Below, piece by piece: positions 24,760 through 34,434 of a stretch of 64,000 nt of DNA. The notes under the pieces were generated by a model. It was not told the origin of the DNA, searched no databases, and saw nothing but the letters and a program-made list of their open reading frames with translations. Source of the stretch: Chryseobacterium sp. IHB B 17019 (GTDB taxonomy: Bacteria > Bacteroidota > Bacteroidia > Flavobacteriales > Weeksellaceae); the NCBI RefSeq assembly GCF_001456155.1, contig NZ_CP013293.1, positions 2,914,001-2,978,000 on the forward strand, given 5' to 3'. Each line of letters begins with the position of its first letter. Position 1 is the first letter of the stretch. A program made the translations under genes and the position numbers.

Positions 24760-25623
24760 TTAGTTGAATTCAGCGAAAGATTGTTGGATGCTCATTGCGA
24801 TCTCGTCGATCTTATAAGTTAATCCGTCAATTTTAGAAGTAAAGAAGTTATAAAGGATGATAGCGATAGCTGAAGTACCGATACCTAAAGCTGTATTAAT
24901 CAAGGCTTCAGAGATACCTGTAGAAAGTGCAGCTGCATCCGGAGTACCACCTCCTGAACCTAATGCGAAGAACGCCTTGATCATCCCGATTACCGTACCT
25001 AAAAGTGCCACTAACGTTGCAACAGTACCTAATGTAGAAAGGATCATCATGTTTTTCTCAAGCATTGGCATCTCAAGAGTAGTAGCTTCTTCAATTGCTT
25101 TGTTAAGCGCTACCATTTTTTGCTCTTTGTTAAGCGTAGTATCATGTGATAAAGCTTTGTAAGTAGTAAGACCTTCCTTCACCACGTTACCTACAGAACC
25201 TTGCTGTCTGTCGCACTCTTCTAAAGCTTCGTCAATTTTGTTTTGGTTTAGTAAGCTTCTTACTTGTACAACGAAGTTGTCTAAGTTCCCTTTTCCGGCA
25301 GCTTTACCAAGTACGAAATATCTTTCGAAAGAGAAAACGATTACCGTGATCATGAAAGTAATCAATACCGGTACAATTACCCCTCCTTTGTAGATAATTC
25401 CTAAGAACGACTCTGGGTGAATGTCTTTTCCTTCAACACTTGAGAAAGCAACAGAACCACTACCAAGTTTGTCTGCGTCTTTGAAATTTCCTGGGTTACC
25501 CAGAACGAATAAATAAATAGCAACTCCTATTAGAAATAAAATAGGAATAATAACAGCTGGATTTAAACCTCCTGCCTTTCTAGCAACTACTTGCTCATCA
25601 TTTTTTGAAACATTCATTTCCAT
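24760..25623 (-). CDS. exbB: ExbB/MotA/TolQ proton channel protein
   Basis: ExbB forms the pentameric inner-membrane channel that powers TonB. The 287 residues have an N-terminal helix (AVIIPILFLIGVAIYLFVLG), a second at ~75-100 (IVPVLITFMITVIVFSFERY), and the C-terminal MotA_ExbB region. That region has LGTVATLVALLGTVIGMIKA and STGISEALINTALGIGTSAI, the channel-lining signature. It is the first gene of the operon. A TAATTTTG box on this strand (25676-25683) lies 52 bases before the start. Confidence 0.94.
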   Translation of the reverse strand: MEMNVSKNDEQVVARKAGGLNPAVIIPILFLIGVAIYLFVLGNPGNFKDADKLGSGSVAFSSVEGKDIHPESFLGIIYKGGVIVPVLITFMITVIVFSFERYFVLGKAAGKGNLDNFVVQVRSLLNQNKIDEALEECDRQQGSVGNVVKEGLTTYKALSHDTTLNKEQKMVALNKAIEEATTLEMPMLEKNMMILSTLGTVATLVALLGTVIGMIKAFFALGSGGGTPDAAALSTGISEALINTALGIGTSAIAIILYNFFTSKIDGLTYKIDEIAMSIQQSFAEFN

Positions 25624-25675
25624 ATTTAACTAAATTATATTGTTTTAAAAATTTTTACAGTTTGTAAATTAAAGG

Positions 25676-25683
25676 CAAAATTA
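25676..25683 (-). promoter_or_regulatory. -7 box of the exbB operon
   Basis: Read on the - strand this is TAATTTTG, matching TAnnTTTG. No -33 TTG is seen at the right distance, so confidence is limited. The remaining bases up to leuS (25684-25865) are A/T-rich with no other clear signal. Confidence 0.4.
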
Positions 25684-25865
25684 ATTAAAATGCAAGAGTC
25701 TTAAATAAACATTTTGCTTTTTTTCGACAAAGAAATTTTAATACGATTTCGATATTATAATTATTTTCTCTTTTTTTGGCAATAATCGTTAATTTTAACA
25801 ATTACGTTAAAAATTTAAAAATTTTGAGGCCGCATTTTTTTTAATTTGCCAATGTTAATTTTTTT

Positions 25866-28682
25866 TTAAATTACGATATTCACAATTCTGTGAGGAACAA
25901 CAATGATTTTTTTCGGGGTTTTGCCTTCCAAAATTTGTTGCATTTTGTCATCCTGAAGTACTAAATCTTCTACTTCTTTGGCAGAAAGCTGCGCAGAAAG
26001 TGAAATTTTAAACTTCATTTTACCATTTATGCTTATCGGATACTGAATTTCGTCTTCTACCAAGTAATCCTCATTCAATACAGGGAATTTCTCGAATTCT
26101 ACAGACTCATTGTGACCCAACAGGCTCCAAAGCTCTTCACAGATGTGAGGGGCATAAGGAGAAATGATAACGGCTAACGGTTCTAAAATATTGCGTTTGT
26201 TGCATTTTATTTTTTGCAATTCGTTTACAGCGATCATAAATGACGATACAGATGTATTGAAAGAGAAGTTCTCAATGTCGTAAACCACCTTCTTTATTAA
26301 GGTATGCAATACTTTATATTCTTCTTTCGTAGGTTCCTCATCTGACACTTCAAAAACTTCGCCATTAAAGTATAAATTCCAGAATTTTTTTAAGAAACCG
26401 TAAACTCCGCTAAGACCTTGTGTGTTCCAAGGCTTGGATTGTTCCAATGGTCCTAAGAACATTTCATACAATCTTAACCCGTCTGCTCCATATTCATTAC
26501 AAATGTCATCAGGATTTACAACGTTGTATTTTGACTTTGACATTTTTTCAACTTCACGACCTGTGATGTATTTTCCGTCTTCCAAAATAAATTCTGCGTC
26601 TGCATAATCCGGTCTCCAAGCTTTGAAGGCTTCTGTATCTAATTCATCGGATGTTCCTTTTAATAAAGATACGTCAACGTGGATTTGCTGAGTCTTATAA
26701 TCTTTTGCTAAATTTTTAGATACATATTGATTAGTACCATCAATTCTATACACAAAAGCACTCATCCCCAAAATCATCCCCTGATTAATCAACTTCTGAA
26801 AAGGCTCATCATGATTAATATATCCTCTGTCCTTTAAGAACATATTCCAGAAACGGGAATACAACAAGTGACCGGTCGCGTGCTCGCTACCTCCGATGTA
26901 TAAATCTACCTGTCCCCAATAATCTGCCAGTTCTTTTTTAACAAAAACCTCATCATCATTCGGGTCCATATATCTAAGGAAATACCATGAGCTCCCTGCC
27001 CAACCCGGCATTGTAGATAATTCTAACGGGAAAACTGTTTTCTCATCAATTAAGTTTGTATCCACCACTTTTTGATTGGCTTCGTCCCAAGCGAAAGTTT
27101 TTGCATTTCCTAATGGCGGATCTCCGTCTTCGGTCGGTAAATATTTTTCAACTTCAGGAAGTTCCAGAGGCAATGCTGAAGCCGGCAATGTGTAAGGCAT
27201 TCCATCCTTATAATATATAGGAACCGGTTCGCCCCAATAACGCTGCCTTGAGAAAATAGCATCACGCTGTCTGTAATTCGTTGTTCCGTGGCCAATTCCT
27301 TTTTTCTCGATTGCTGTAATGATGACGGCTTTGGCTTCATTATAATTTAAACCATTCAAGAAATCAGAATTTACACAAACAGAATCTTTAGAATCAAAAG
27401 AAGCTTCCTGAACGTCTTCGTCAGTTTCTACTACTTTTTTAATTTCTAAATTAAATTTCTTTGCAAATCTGTGGTCGCGCTCGTCATGTGCAGGAACCGC
27501 CATTACCGCTCCTGTTCCGTATCCCATCAAAACATAATCCGAAATATAGATCGGCATTCTTTCATTGCTGAACGGATTGATTGCATAACTTCCCGTGAAA
27601 GCACCGCTTACGTTTTTCACGTCAGCCATTCTGTCTCTCTCGGTTTTTTTGGAAGTTTCTTCAATATAATTGTCTACCTCAGCTTTTTGTTCTGCTGTAG
27701 TAATTGTTTCCACTAAAGGATTTTCCGGCGCCAATACCATAAAGGTTGCCCCGAAAATAGTATCAGGTCTTGTAGTGAAAACCTCAATGATTTCGTTATT
27801 GTGAGCTTCAATTTCAAATTTCACCTGCGCTCCCTGGGATTTTCCGATCCAGTATTCTTGAGAATCTTTCAATGGTTGTGGCCAGTCCAGCGTTTTAAGA
27901 CCTTGTAATAATCTTTCAGAATACGCAGAAATCCTCATGCTCCACTGCATCATTTTTTTCTGATAAACAGGGAAACCTCCTCTTTCGGATTTTCCGTCTT
28001 TTACTTCGTCGTTGGCTAATACTGTTCCTAATGCAGGGCACCAGTTTACCGTCGTTTCCGCTCTGTAAGCTAAACGGTAATTTAATAAGATATCTTCTTT
28101 ATCAATTTCAGAAGCGTTTTTCCATTCTTCTGCCGTGAAATTTAATTCATCGTTCTGATTGGCATTTAATTCTTCCGTTCCTTTTTCTTCAAAATGTTTG
28201 TTTAACGTTTCGATAGATTCTGCTTTATCAGTATTTTTATTATACCATGAATGGAACAGCTCAATGAAAATCCATTGTGTCCATTTATAATAGGAAGGAT
28301 CGGAAGTTCTTACTTCTCTGCTCCAATCGAATGAGAAACCGATTTTTCTTAACTGCTCTTCGTATCTGGTAATATTTTGCCCAGTCGTAATTGCAGGATG
28401 CTGCCCCGTCTGAATAGCATATTGCTCAGCAGGAAGCCCAAAACTATCATAGCCAACAGGGTGGAGAACATTAAAACCCTGATGCCTTTTGTATCTCGCA
28501 TAAATATCGGATGCAATATATCCCAGCGGATGGCCTACATGAAGCCCCGCTCCCGATGGATACGGAAACATATCGAGAACATAAAATTTGGGTTTGTCTG
28601 TGTTATTGGAAGTTTTGTACGTTTGATTGTCTTCCCAGTATTTCTGCCACTTTTTTTCTATCTGCTGATGATCGTAAAACAC
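25866..28682 (-). CDS. leuS: Leucine--tRNA ligase
   Basis: This class I aminoacyl-tRNA synthetase charges tRNA-Leu. The 938 residues contain the HIGH-type motif in [16 protein letters not shown] (~residues 40-55), a CP1 editing domain ([19 protein letters not shown] and [16 protein letters not shown]), and the KMSKS motif in [17 protein letters not shown] near residue 715. A C-terminal anticodon-binding domain ends [12 protein letters not shown]. The length agrees with Bacteroidetes LeuRS. It is monocistronic. Upstream (28683-28740) lie repeated TTAGAT words. Confidence 0.97.
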   Translation of the reverse strand: MFYDHQQIEKKWQKYWEDNQTYKTSNNTDKPKFYVLDMFPYPSGAGLHVGHPLGYIASDIYARYKRHQGFNVLHPVGYDSFGLPAEQYAIQTGQHPAITTGQNITRYEEQLRKIGFSFDWSREVRTSDPSYYKWTQWIFIELFHSWYNKNTDKAESIETLNKHFEEKGTEELNANQNDELNFTAEEWKNASEIDKEDILLNYRLAYRAETTVNWCPALGTVLANDEVKDGKSERGGFPVYQKKMMQWSMRISAYSERLLQGLKTLDWPQPLKDSQEYWIGKSQGAQVKFEIEAHNNEIIEVFTTRPDTIFGATFMVLAPENPLVETITTAEQKAEVDNYIEETSKKTERDRMADVKNVSGAFTGSYAINPFSNERMPIYISDYVLMGYGTGAVMAVPAHDERDHRFAKKFNLEIKKVVETDEDVQEASFDSKDSVCVNSDFLNGLNYNEAKAVIITAIEKKGIGHGTTNYRQRDAIFSRQRYWGEPVPIYYKDGMPYTLPASALPLELPEVEKYLPTEDGDPPLGNAKTFAWDEANQKVVDTNLIDEKTVFPLELSTMPGWAGSSWYFLRYMDPNDDEVFVKKELADYWGQVDLYIGGSEHATGHLLYSRFWNMFLKDRGYINHDEPFQKLINQGMILGMSAFVYRIDGTNQYVSKNLAKDYKTQQIHVDVSLLKGTSDELDTEAFKAWRPDYADAEFILEDGKYITGREVEKMSKSKYNVVNPDDICNEYGADGLRLYEMFLGPLEQSKPWNTQGLSGVYGFLKKFWNLYFNGEVFEVSDEEPTKEEYKVLHTLIKKVVYDIENFSFNTSVSSFMIAVNELQKIKCNKRNILEPLAVIISPYAPHICEELWSLLGHNESVEFEKFPVLNEDYLVEDEIQYPISINGKMKFKISLSAQLSAKEVEDLVLQDDKMQQILEGKTPKKIIVVPHRIVNIVI

Positions 28683-28730
28683 TTTTTATAGATATTAGAT
28701 GTTAGATTCTAGATATTAGATTATTTAAAT
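28683..28730. repeat. Short TTAGAT-type repeats upstream of leuS
   Basis: GATATTAGAT occurs twice here, separated by GTTAGATTCTA, forming an imperfect tandem/inverted tract in the leuS leader or promoter region. Similar TTAGA tracts occur at about 34360-34430, 45050-45100 and 50457-50553. Confidence 0.5.
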
Positions 28731-28802
28731 TCCACTCTAGTTTTCACAAAAATAATGATTTTAAAAGAAATGGAAATTTAATTTTTGATTAATTAGCATT
28801 AA

Positions 28803-28830
28803 CAAAAAAATCCCATCCGAAGATGAGATC
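28803..28830 (-). terminator. Intrinsic terminator of the lipocalin-like gene
   Basis: On the - strand ATCTCATC, loop TTCG, GATGGGAT and then seven T make a UUCG-capped terminator (stem 28810-28817 with 28822-28829). Confidence 0.85.
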
Positions 28831-28856
28831 TTTATTTTTAGAATTAATTCTGAATA

Positions 28857-29327
28857 CTATTGAGGAATTCTCTTGAATGTATAGGTTACAGAATTATATT
28901 CGGTAGGATCTGTTGTATCTTCGATCGTAAGATTCAGGGTATTTTCATTGAGTGTAGTCACTTTCCCTTTGTCTGGTTCCACGATTCCCTGATATTTGAT
29001 CTGAACAGCTTTACTGTCTTTATCAAAAGTATAGGTAAAGTTTCTGTCGAAAGTAATATCACACATACCCGGAGTTGCGCTGTCACCCTTATCCGTTCTT
29101 TTCCCTGTATTTCCTGCATTGAAAACCCATCTTCCTTCTTTCTGACAATCTGTATAGGCAATCTCGTCTGAAACAGGAGTACCTCCAACGGGAACGCTTG
29201 TAACGACTTCTTTTACCGGCTGCCAGGTTCCAACAAGCGGATATTCGATAGTAGGGTTGTCATCATCACTACATCCAGTAGCTACAAATAATGATAAACC
29301 TGCAAATAGTAATGCTAATTTCTTCAT
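28857..29327 (-). CDS. Lipocalin-like lipoprotein
   Basis: This 156-residue lipoprotein has signal MKKLALLFAGLSLFVATGC with Cys19 lipidated. The next residues, SDDDN, resemble the acidic export signal that sends Bacteroidetes lipoproteins to the outer surface. The body has the lipocalin-like start LVGTWQPVKE, a central WVFNAGNTGKRT strand, and the end NSVTYTFKRIPQ, forming a small beta barrel. Two other Cys residues (DCQKEGRW and MCDITF) could make a disulfide. Ligand unknown. It is monocistronic with a strong terminator. Confidence 0.78.
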   Translation of the reverse strand: MKKLALLFAGLSLFVATGCSDDDNPTIEYPLVGTWQPVKEVVTSVPVGGTPVSDEIAYTDCQKEGRWVFNAGNTGKRTDKGDSATPGMCDITFDRNFTYTFDKDSKAVQIKYQGIVEPDKGKVTTLNENTLNLTIEDTTDPTEYNSVTYTFKRIPQ

Positions 29328-29502
29328 GTATCAAATTTTTCAGACGCTAAAATTATAATTTTTTTGATTTAATTAATAGTTTTTTGTGAAAAATTATTAG
29401 AAACTTATTTATTTTCAAAATTATAAATGGATTTCCGCCCAATATTACTGCTATTTAACAAATATTGAACTTTAGAATAATCCTCTATTCTCCGAAAAAA
29501 AC

Positions 29503-29510
29503 TATTTTTG
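29503..29510 (+). promoter_or_regulatory. -7 box of the acyltransferase gene
   Basis: TATTTTTG matches TAnnTTTG and ends 15 bases before ATG 29526. It overlaps the alternative TTG start at 29508, which rules that start out. Confidence 0.5.
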
Positions 29511-29525
29511 CACAAAACATTGCAA

Positions 29526-30503
29526 ATGCAAGACATAACGAAAAATAATTTTGACTTTATCCGTGTTCTCCTCGCTTTTATCGTTTTCGTTGGACATTTG
29601 GGAACTTTGAGTGCTTCAAAAGATCTCAAAATACTTGAACACAGCCCGATAGAGATTGCTGTTTTCGGTTTTTTCGTTGTGAGCGGATTTCTTATCGCAA
29701 GAAGTTACGACAGGTCTTCCAGCTTAAAAAGCTATTTAAAAAAGAGAATCAATAGAATTGTTCCTGCTTATTTGCTCGTTGTTTTTTTGTGTGCCATATT
29801 ATTAAGCTTCGTAAGTACACTTCCTCTTTCCGAATATTTCAGCAACACACAGGTTTACAAATATCTTTTCTGGAATTCTCTGTTTTTGAATTTTAAGGCG
29901 CCGTGGCTTCCGGGAGTTTTTGGAAATCAGGCTGTGAATGGAGCTTTATGGACCCTTAAGGTAGAAATGTCGTATTATTTTTGCGTCCCGTTATTGTTCC
30001 TGCTTTTTGGTAAAAACAATAAATACCGGAATATCAGCTTGATTATTTTATACTTTATTTCATTGGTTTATCTTAATTATTTTGAAGGATTAAATAAGAT
30101 GTCAATGTCTAAGCAACTTCCCGGCGTGCTGTGTTATTTTATAGCGGGAATGCTGATTTATTTTAATTTTGATAAATTTATTCAACATAAACACAAGCTT
30201 TTCATTATCGCGTTGGCTACCGTTTGGATTGATTTGATTTTTGATATCAAATTATTCTCTCCAATGATGGTTGGCATTATTGTCCTTTATATCGCTTACT
30301 CCTTTAAGTTTTTAAATAACTTCGGAAAATACGGAGATTTTACATACGGAATTTACATTTTCCACTTCCCTATCATCAGAACTTTTACCACTTTAGGGCT
30401 GTTTGAAGATTATAATCCGTTTGTAATGGCATTTATCTGTATGCTGCTTGTCATCGCTGTCGGTGTAAGTTCATGGCATTTTTATGAAAAAAGATTTTTA
30501 TAA
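29526..30503 (+). CDS. Membrane acyltransferase 3 (OafA/NodX type)
   Basis: This 325-residue integral membrane enzyme transfers acyl groups (often acetyl) to surface sugars. The motif NNFDFIRVLLAFIVFVGH carries the catalytic His, SGFLIARSYDR follows, and about ten helices are visible, ending YGIYIFHFPI and SWHFYEKRFL. The length suits the family. It is the first gene of a three-gene unit with a GT2 glycosyltransferase and a protein of unknown function, suggesting a role in making or decorating a surface glycan. Start as argued from the promoter position. Confidence 0.9.
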   Translation: MQDITKNNFDFIRVLLAFIVFVGHLGTLSASKDLKILEHSPIEIAVFGFFVVSGFLIARSYDRSSSLKSYLKKRINRIVPAYLLVVFLCAILLSFVSTLPLSEYFSNTQVYKYLFWNSLFLNFKAPWLPGVFGNQAVNGALWTLKVEMSYYFCVPLLFLLFGKNNKYRNISLIILYFISLVYLNYFEGLNKMSMSKQLPGVLCYFIAGMLIYFNFDKFIQHKHKLFIIALATVWIDLIFDIKLFSPMMVGIIVLYIAYSFKFLNNFGKYGDFTYGIYIFHFPIIRTFTTLGLFEDYNPFVMAFICMLLVIAVGVSSWHFYEKRFL

Positions 30504-30521
30504 TTTAATTTTAAAGCACGA

Positions 30522-31280
30522 ATGAAAGATCTGGTCTCCATCATCACTCCATCATATAATTCCGCAGAATTCATCGAGGAAACAATACAATCTGTCCTAA
30601 ACCAGACCTATGAAAACTGGGAATGGCTGATTTCCGACGATCAATCCAAAGACAATACCGTCGAAATCATAAAAAAATACAATGATCCTCGGATAAAACT
30701 GCAGGTTCTCGAACAAAACGGAGGCGCAGGAAACGCAAGAAATAAAAGCCTTGAAAGAGCTCAGGGGAGATACATTGCCTTTCTGGATTCCGATGATTTC
30801 TGGTATCCGGAATACCTGGAAACGATGACCGACTATATGCAGGAAAACAATGCAGAACTCGTATACTGCAACTATTCCAGATGTGATGAACATACGATGG
30901 AACCTATTTTAAAAGATTTTGAAGCAGATAAAATCGTTACTTTTTCTAATTTGCTTAAAACCTGCAGACTGGCTCCGGTTTCCACCATTTACGACACAAA
31001 AAGAGTCGGAAAGTTTTTCTTCCCGGTAAAAAGTAAGCGTGAAGACCACGTCATGTGGCTGAATTTATTAAAAGAAATACCAAAAGGGTATCCCGTAAAA
31101 AAGACCCTCGCAAAATACAGAATGCGTGAAAACAGTGTTTCCAGGAAGAAGAAAAATATCATTAAAGACCAATATCTGGTATATAAGGATTTCATGGGAT
31201 TTTCCACATTAAAATCTTTGTATTACACAGCAAACTGGGCCTTAAACGGATTTTTAAAATATTCTAAAATTTTCAATTAA
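30522..31280 (+). CDS. Glycosyltransferase family 2
   Basis: This 252-residue GT-A glycosyltransferase has N-terminal VSIITPSYNSAEFIEETIQS, donor-binding WLISDDQSKDNT, and the metal-binding DxD in IAFLDSDDFWYPE. The C-terminal part resembles GT2 enzymes of O-antigen or capsule loci: REDHVMWLNLLK and YRMRENSVSRKKK. It lies 18 bases after the acyltransferase and overlaps the next gene by one base (TAATG). The sugar donor cannot be read from sequence. Confidence 0.92.
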   Translation: MKDLVSIITPSYNSAEFIEETIQSVLNQTYENWEWLISDDQSKDNTVEIIKKYNDPRIKLQVLEQNGGAGNARNKSLERAQGRYIAFLDSDDFWYPEYLETMTDYMQENNAELVYCNYSRCDEHTMEPILKDFEADKIVTFSNLLKTCRLAPVSTIYDTKRVGKFFFPVKSKREDHVMWLNLLKEIPKGYPVKKTLAKYRMRENSVSRKKKNIIKDQYLVYKDFMGFSTLKSLYYTANWALNGFLKYSKIFN

Positions 31281-31906
31281 TGGAGTATTCAAAAGAGTTT
31301 AAAGCCGCCCTGAGTGCATTTTCCAGCATAGAAAAAGACCGCCTCATTTTCAGGCTATTGAAAAAAGACAAACTTTTATCTAAAAAACTGTACTTTGAAT
31401 TGATCGATCAGGAAACCACTGACGACAAACGCGATACAATGGAAGAAAATGTTCGTGAGAAAGTTTTGCTAGCTTCAAAATATACCGGAAATCAAAAATA
31501 TTTCCTGGGAATTGTCAGAAAAATAAGTGCGGAAATTACGGAACATGTAAAAATTACAACAGATAAATTCGGGGACGTTTCGCTTAATTTATTGTTGATT
31601 GATAAGATTTTAGATTACAACGAAGATCTTGGCCGACAAAGATTTGACAATGTGTACAAGCTTTATCTTTATATCATTAATAAAATTTTTAAAGCTTTAA
31701 TTCTTACCAAAAAACTGGATGAAGATTACTGGATGGAGATTGATGAATACCTTAAAAATATTGAAATAAAAATTAATAAAAATCATTATCTGCAAAAGCT
31801 CTGCATTAATAACAATCTAGACTTTACATGGCTGAGAAGTGAAAACATTCCCGAAAATATAGATCAGATCGTAAAAGAAATAAAAAACCAGGGATTTTTA
31901 CGATAA
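31280..31906 (+). CDS. Protein of unknown function in the acyltransferase/GT2 operon
   Basis: This 208-residue cytoplasmic protein is rich in Lys, Asp, Ile and Leu and mainly alpha-helical in appearance. It starts MEYSKEFKAALSAFSSIEKD and contains KDKLLSKKLYFELIDQE. Its first half contains EENVREKVLLASKYTGNQKY. No signal peptide, membrane helix or enzyme motif is visible. I do not recognise the family. Translational coupling to the glycosyltransferase (one-base overlap) suggests a linked role. The C-terminus overlaps the convergent waaA stop region by a few bases. Confidence 0.7.
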   Translation: MEYSKEFKAALSAFSSIEKDRLIFRLLKKDKLLSKKLYFELIDQETTDDKRDTMEENVREKVLLASKYTGNQKYFLGIVRKISAEITEHVKITTDKFGDVSLNLLLIDKILDYNEDLGRQRFDNVYKLYLYIINKIFKALILTKKLDEDYWMEIDEYLKNIEIKINKNHYLQKLCINNNLDFTWLRSENIPENIDQIVKEIKNQGFLR

Positions 31907-33127
31907 AATTTTCTTTATAATTAATTCTGTCGAATTCGGTTTTTCTGTGACGAATTTCTCTGCCTTTTCCGACATTGCCTGAAGAGCGTCTTCATTATTA
32001 ATCAAAAACATTACAAAATCAGCGGCTAAACCTGCGTTCTCAAAAGATCTTCCGCCATCCACAGAAATGAGTTCATCTGCTTCAGGATTTTTTCTGTAAT
32101 GATTTCCAAAAATTACCGGAACACCAAAAGTTGCCGCTTCCAGAATATTATGGAGTCCTGCATCATGAAAACCTCCGCCAACTACCGCAACATCGGCATA
32201 AGAATATAATTTTGAAAGCAAACCGATGCTGTCAATAATTAAAATCTTTGACTGAAAATTTTTAGTTGAATTATTAATTTCACTGTATAAAATTGCATCA
32301 GGAAAAATCTGCTTTAAATGCTGAACTCTTTTTAAATCATGTGGGGCAATAATCAATTTTGCGTAAGGATTCCCCAGCGAAACCTCTTCCGCAATTTTTT
32401 CTTCCGCCTGCCATGAGCTCCCGAAAACGACCACTTTATCATCTCCAATAAAGTTACTGATAAAATCCACATGATTATTACGACTTCTCAACTGTTTTAC
32501 ACGATCAAACCTAGTGTCGCCCGTTACTGAAGATTGAGTAAGCCCTACACTTTTGGCCAGAGCAAAAGACATATGCGTCTGATGAAAAAACCAGTCGATA
32601 TTTTTTCGCAACTGTTTTACAAACCACTTTCCATACGAAGTAAAAAACGATTGACTGTCATAAAACAAGGCAGAAATCACATATGTTTTTATCCCTTGAT
32701 TTTTTAATTCCTCCAACAGATTATACCAATAATCATATCTTACCGTAAAAAATAGTTCAACAGAAAACTGTGAAACAAACTCTTTTACATAAGACTTTTT
32801 ATCGAAGGGTAAATAACAGACCACATCTGCAATATTTTTCTTCTTAACAACATTCTCATACCCCGATGGAGAGAAGAAAGTTAACAGAATTTTATGGGTG
32901 GGAAATTTTTCTTTTAATTGTTCTAAAACAGGAAGTCCCTGCTCATATTCGCCCAGGCTTGCGGCATGCATCCAGATGACTTTATCAGATTTTGAAAATA
33001 CTGATTTTACTTTTTGTAACGACTCTTTCCTTCCTTCAACGCCTTTTTTAGTTTTATCATTAAACAACGAAAAAACTTTCATCCCGAAGATGAGCAAACT
33101 GATGAATATGTTGTAAAGAAAAGTCAT
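31898..33127 (-). CDS. waaA: 3-deoxy-D-manno-octulosonic acid (Kdo) transferase
   Basis: WaaA (KdtA, GT30) attaches Kdo residues to lipid IVA, an essential step of LPS inner core assembly on the cytoplasmic face of the inner membrane. The 409 residues begin with a membrane anchor (FLYNIFISLLIFGMKVFSLF). WMHAASLGEYEQGLPVLEQL holds the conserved catalytic Glu, followed by KILLTFFSPSGYE. The C-terminal GT-B part has VVVFGSSWQAEE, DVAVVGGGFHDAGLHNILEA and VPVIFGNHYRKNPEA. Length is normal. With lpxB at the window start, this shows that the organism makes LPS. Confidence 0.96.
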   Translation of the reverse strand: MTFLYNIFISLLIFGMKVFSLFNDKTKKGVEGRKESLQKVKSVFSKSDKVIWMHAASLGEYEQGLPVLEQLKEKFPTHKILLTFFSPSGYENVVKKKNIADVVCYLPFDKKSYVKEFVSQFSVELFFTVRYDYWYNLLEELKNQGIKTYVISALFYDSQSFFTSYGKWFVKQLRKNIDWFFHQTHMSFALAKSVGLTQSSVTGDTRFDRVKQLRSRNNHVDFISNFIGDDKVVVFGSSWQAEEKIAEEVSLGNPYAKLIIAPHDLKRVQHLKQIFPDAILYSEINNSTKNFQSKILIIDSIGLLSKLYSYADVAVVGGGFHDAGLHNILEAATFGVPVIFGNHYRKNPEADELISVDGGRSFENAGLAADFVMFLINNEDALQAMSEKAEKFVTEKPNSTELIIKKILS

Positions 33128-33143
33128 TATTGAATATTTTTAA

Positions 33144-33611
33144 TCATTTGAATATTCCAACAAAAATAAATAATACAATTAAGCTTCCAATCACTGCGAA
33201 AATTGCCGTCGCCATCGGAACCCTCGGTTTCGCATTTCCATCAAAGGAATATCTGAACATATAATCCTGACTGTTCAGGAAGATCAACGTAACCAATGTG
33301 AAGAGCCACCTGATGAAAACTCCCATGATAAGAAACTGGGCATCCTGGTTATCTTTCGTGATTTCTACAGGAAAATTGGTAGATTCGGGAGATCTTACTA
33401 CAAAGGCAAACAAAAAATAAAATACAGTAAGCAAAACCGGCATCAAAAAAGAATATTTTTTACTTCCGAAGTTATCTGCTTTACCGTCAAAATCAAAGTG
33501 AACAGGAATTGTCTGTGGTAACGTTTTATAATTTTTTACCGTAAACCACCACAAAAAAACAAGTAATCCAAAATTACAAATATCAAAAATTGTAAGAAGA
33601 ATATTTTCCAT
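33144..33611 (-). CDS. DUF1648 membrane protein
   Basis: This 155-residue protein has four hydrophobic helices (residues ~5-25, 55-75, 95-112 and 132-153). After the first comes the DUF1648 signature PVHFDFDGKADNFGSKKY. The family is poorly understood; some members occur in SdpI-like immunity proteins. It starts 16 bases upstream of nothing obvious and is followed by waaA after 16 bases, so it may be co-transcribed with waaA. Function unknown. Confidence 0.85.
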   Translation of the reverse strand: MENILLTIFDICNFGLLVFLWWFTVKNYKTLPQTIPVHFDFDGKADNFGSKKYSFLMPVLLTVFYFLFAFVVRSPESTNFPVEITKDNQDAQFLIMGVFIRWLFTLVTLIFLNSQDYMFRYSFDGNAKPRVPMATAIFAVIGSLIVLFIFVGIFK

Positions 33612-33631
33612 CCCAAATGATTTTTTAAAGA

Positions 33632-34348
33632 TTAAAGTACACTTTTAATAACTCTCAATTTATGCGTATGTTTATTCATTTCTTTATTAAAAATTCCCGT
33701 AGAATCCAGGGTGTCAATCCTTACTTTTCCTGAAGCATGGATGATTTTCTGATTCTCCAGCATGATCCCGACATGCACGATTCTTCCTTCATCATTTTCA
33801 AAAAATGCCAGATCACCGGGTTGGCTTTCCTCAACAAAAGTTAGTGATTCTCCCACTTCAACCTGCTGAGAGGCATCTCTCGGTAATTTCACGTTATGAA
33901 CTTTATAAACCAATTGTGTAAACCCGGAACAGTCTACCGCGAAAAAGCTTTTTCCGCCCCATAGATAGGGAACATTTAAAAATTCTCTTGCCGTGAGAGC
34001 AATACTTTCACGAACGTCATGGCTTCTTCTCGATGCCACAACAGGAAACTCAACTTCCGAACCTATTGAAAGTAATGTTTTTCCGTCATTCATCAAAACG
34101 GAAGAAAAATCTTCAGTCACTACCGTAACTTTTCGTTTTGCCAGTTCTTCGTCTGTCACAGGCTTTAGCTGTTTTGTATCCATCCATCCTTCATAGCCGT
34201 CGTAATGCATTTTTATCTTGGTCCAGTTTTTATTCACTTCCAAAATATCTGCACTTTCTCCATACAATATTTCCGTAACAATTTCCGCTCTGTCAGAACC
34301 TTCCGCACGAACGGGAGCCACTGTAACAATACAAATTCCTTTATTCAT
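33632..34348 (-). CDS. NlpC/P60 peptidase with SH3 domains (C40)
   Basis: This 238-residue protein combines an N-terminal bacterial SH3 region (residues ~5-110, with WTKIKMHYDGYEGWMDTKQL) and a C-terminal NlpC/P60 cysteine peptidase. The catalytic Cys is in FFAVDCSGFTQLVYK, His in IVHVGIMLENQ and the third polar residue in KIIHASGKV. C40 enzymes cleave gamma-D-Glu-meso-DAP bonds in peptidoglycan, often for recycling. There is no signal peptide, so it acts in the cytoplasm or is exported by other means; cytoplasmic recycling like YkfC is likely but is inference. Confidence 0.9.
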   Translation of the reverse strand: MNKGICIVTVAPVRAEGSDRAEIVTEILYGESADILEVNKNWTKIKMHYDGYEGWMDTKQLKPVTDEELAKRKVTVVTEDFSSVLMNDGKTLLSIGSEVEFPVVASRRSHDVRESIALTAREFLNVPYLWGGKSFFAVDCSGFTQLVYKVHNVKLPRDASQQVEVGESLTFVEESQPGDLAFFENDEGRIVHVGIMLENQKIIHASGKVRIDTLDSTGIFNKEMNKHTHKLRVIKSVL

Positions 34349-34359
34349 CTTATTAATTT

Positions 34360-34430
34360 AGAGATTAAGAAATTTAGGAATTAAGAAACTCATGTATTTT
34401 CTAATTCTAAATCTCCGAATTCTTTATCTT
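34360..34430. repeat. TTAGA-type intergenic tract
   Basis: Imperfect copies of GATTAAGAAATTTAGGAATTAAGAA-type words, plus a reversed version (AATTCTAAATCTCCGAATTC), occupy the gap between the peptidase and O-methyltransferase genes. They can form a loose stem. It is similar to the tracts at 45050 and 50457. Confidence 0.45.
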
Positions 34431-34434
34431 TTAA

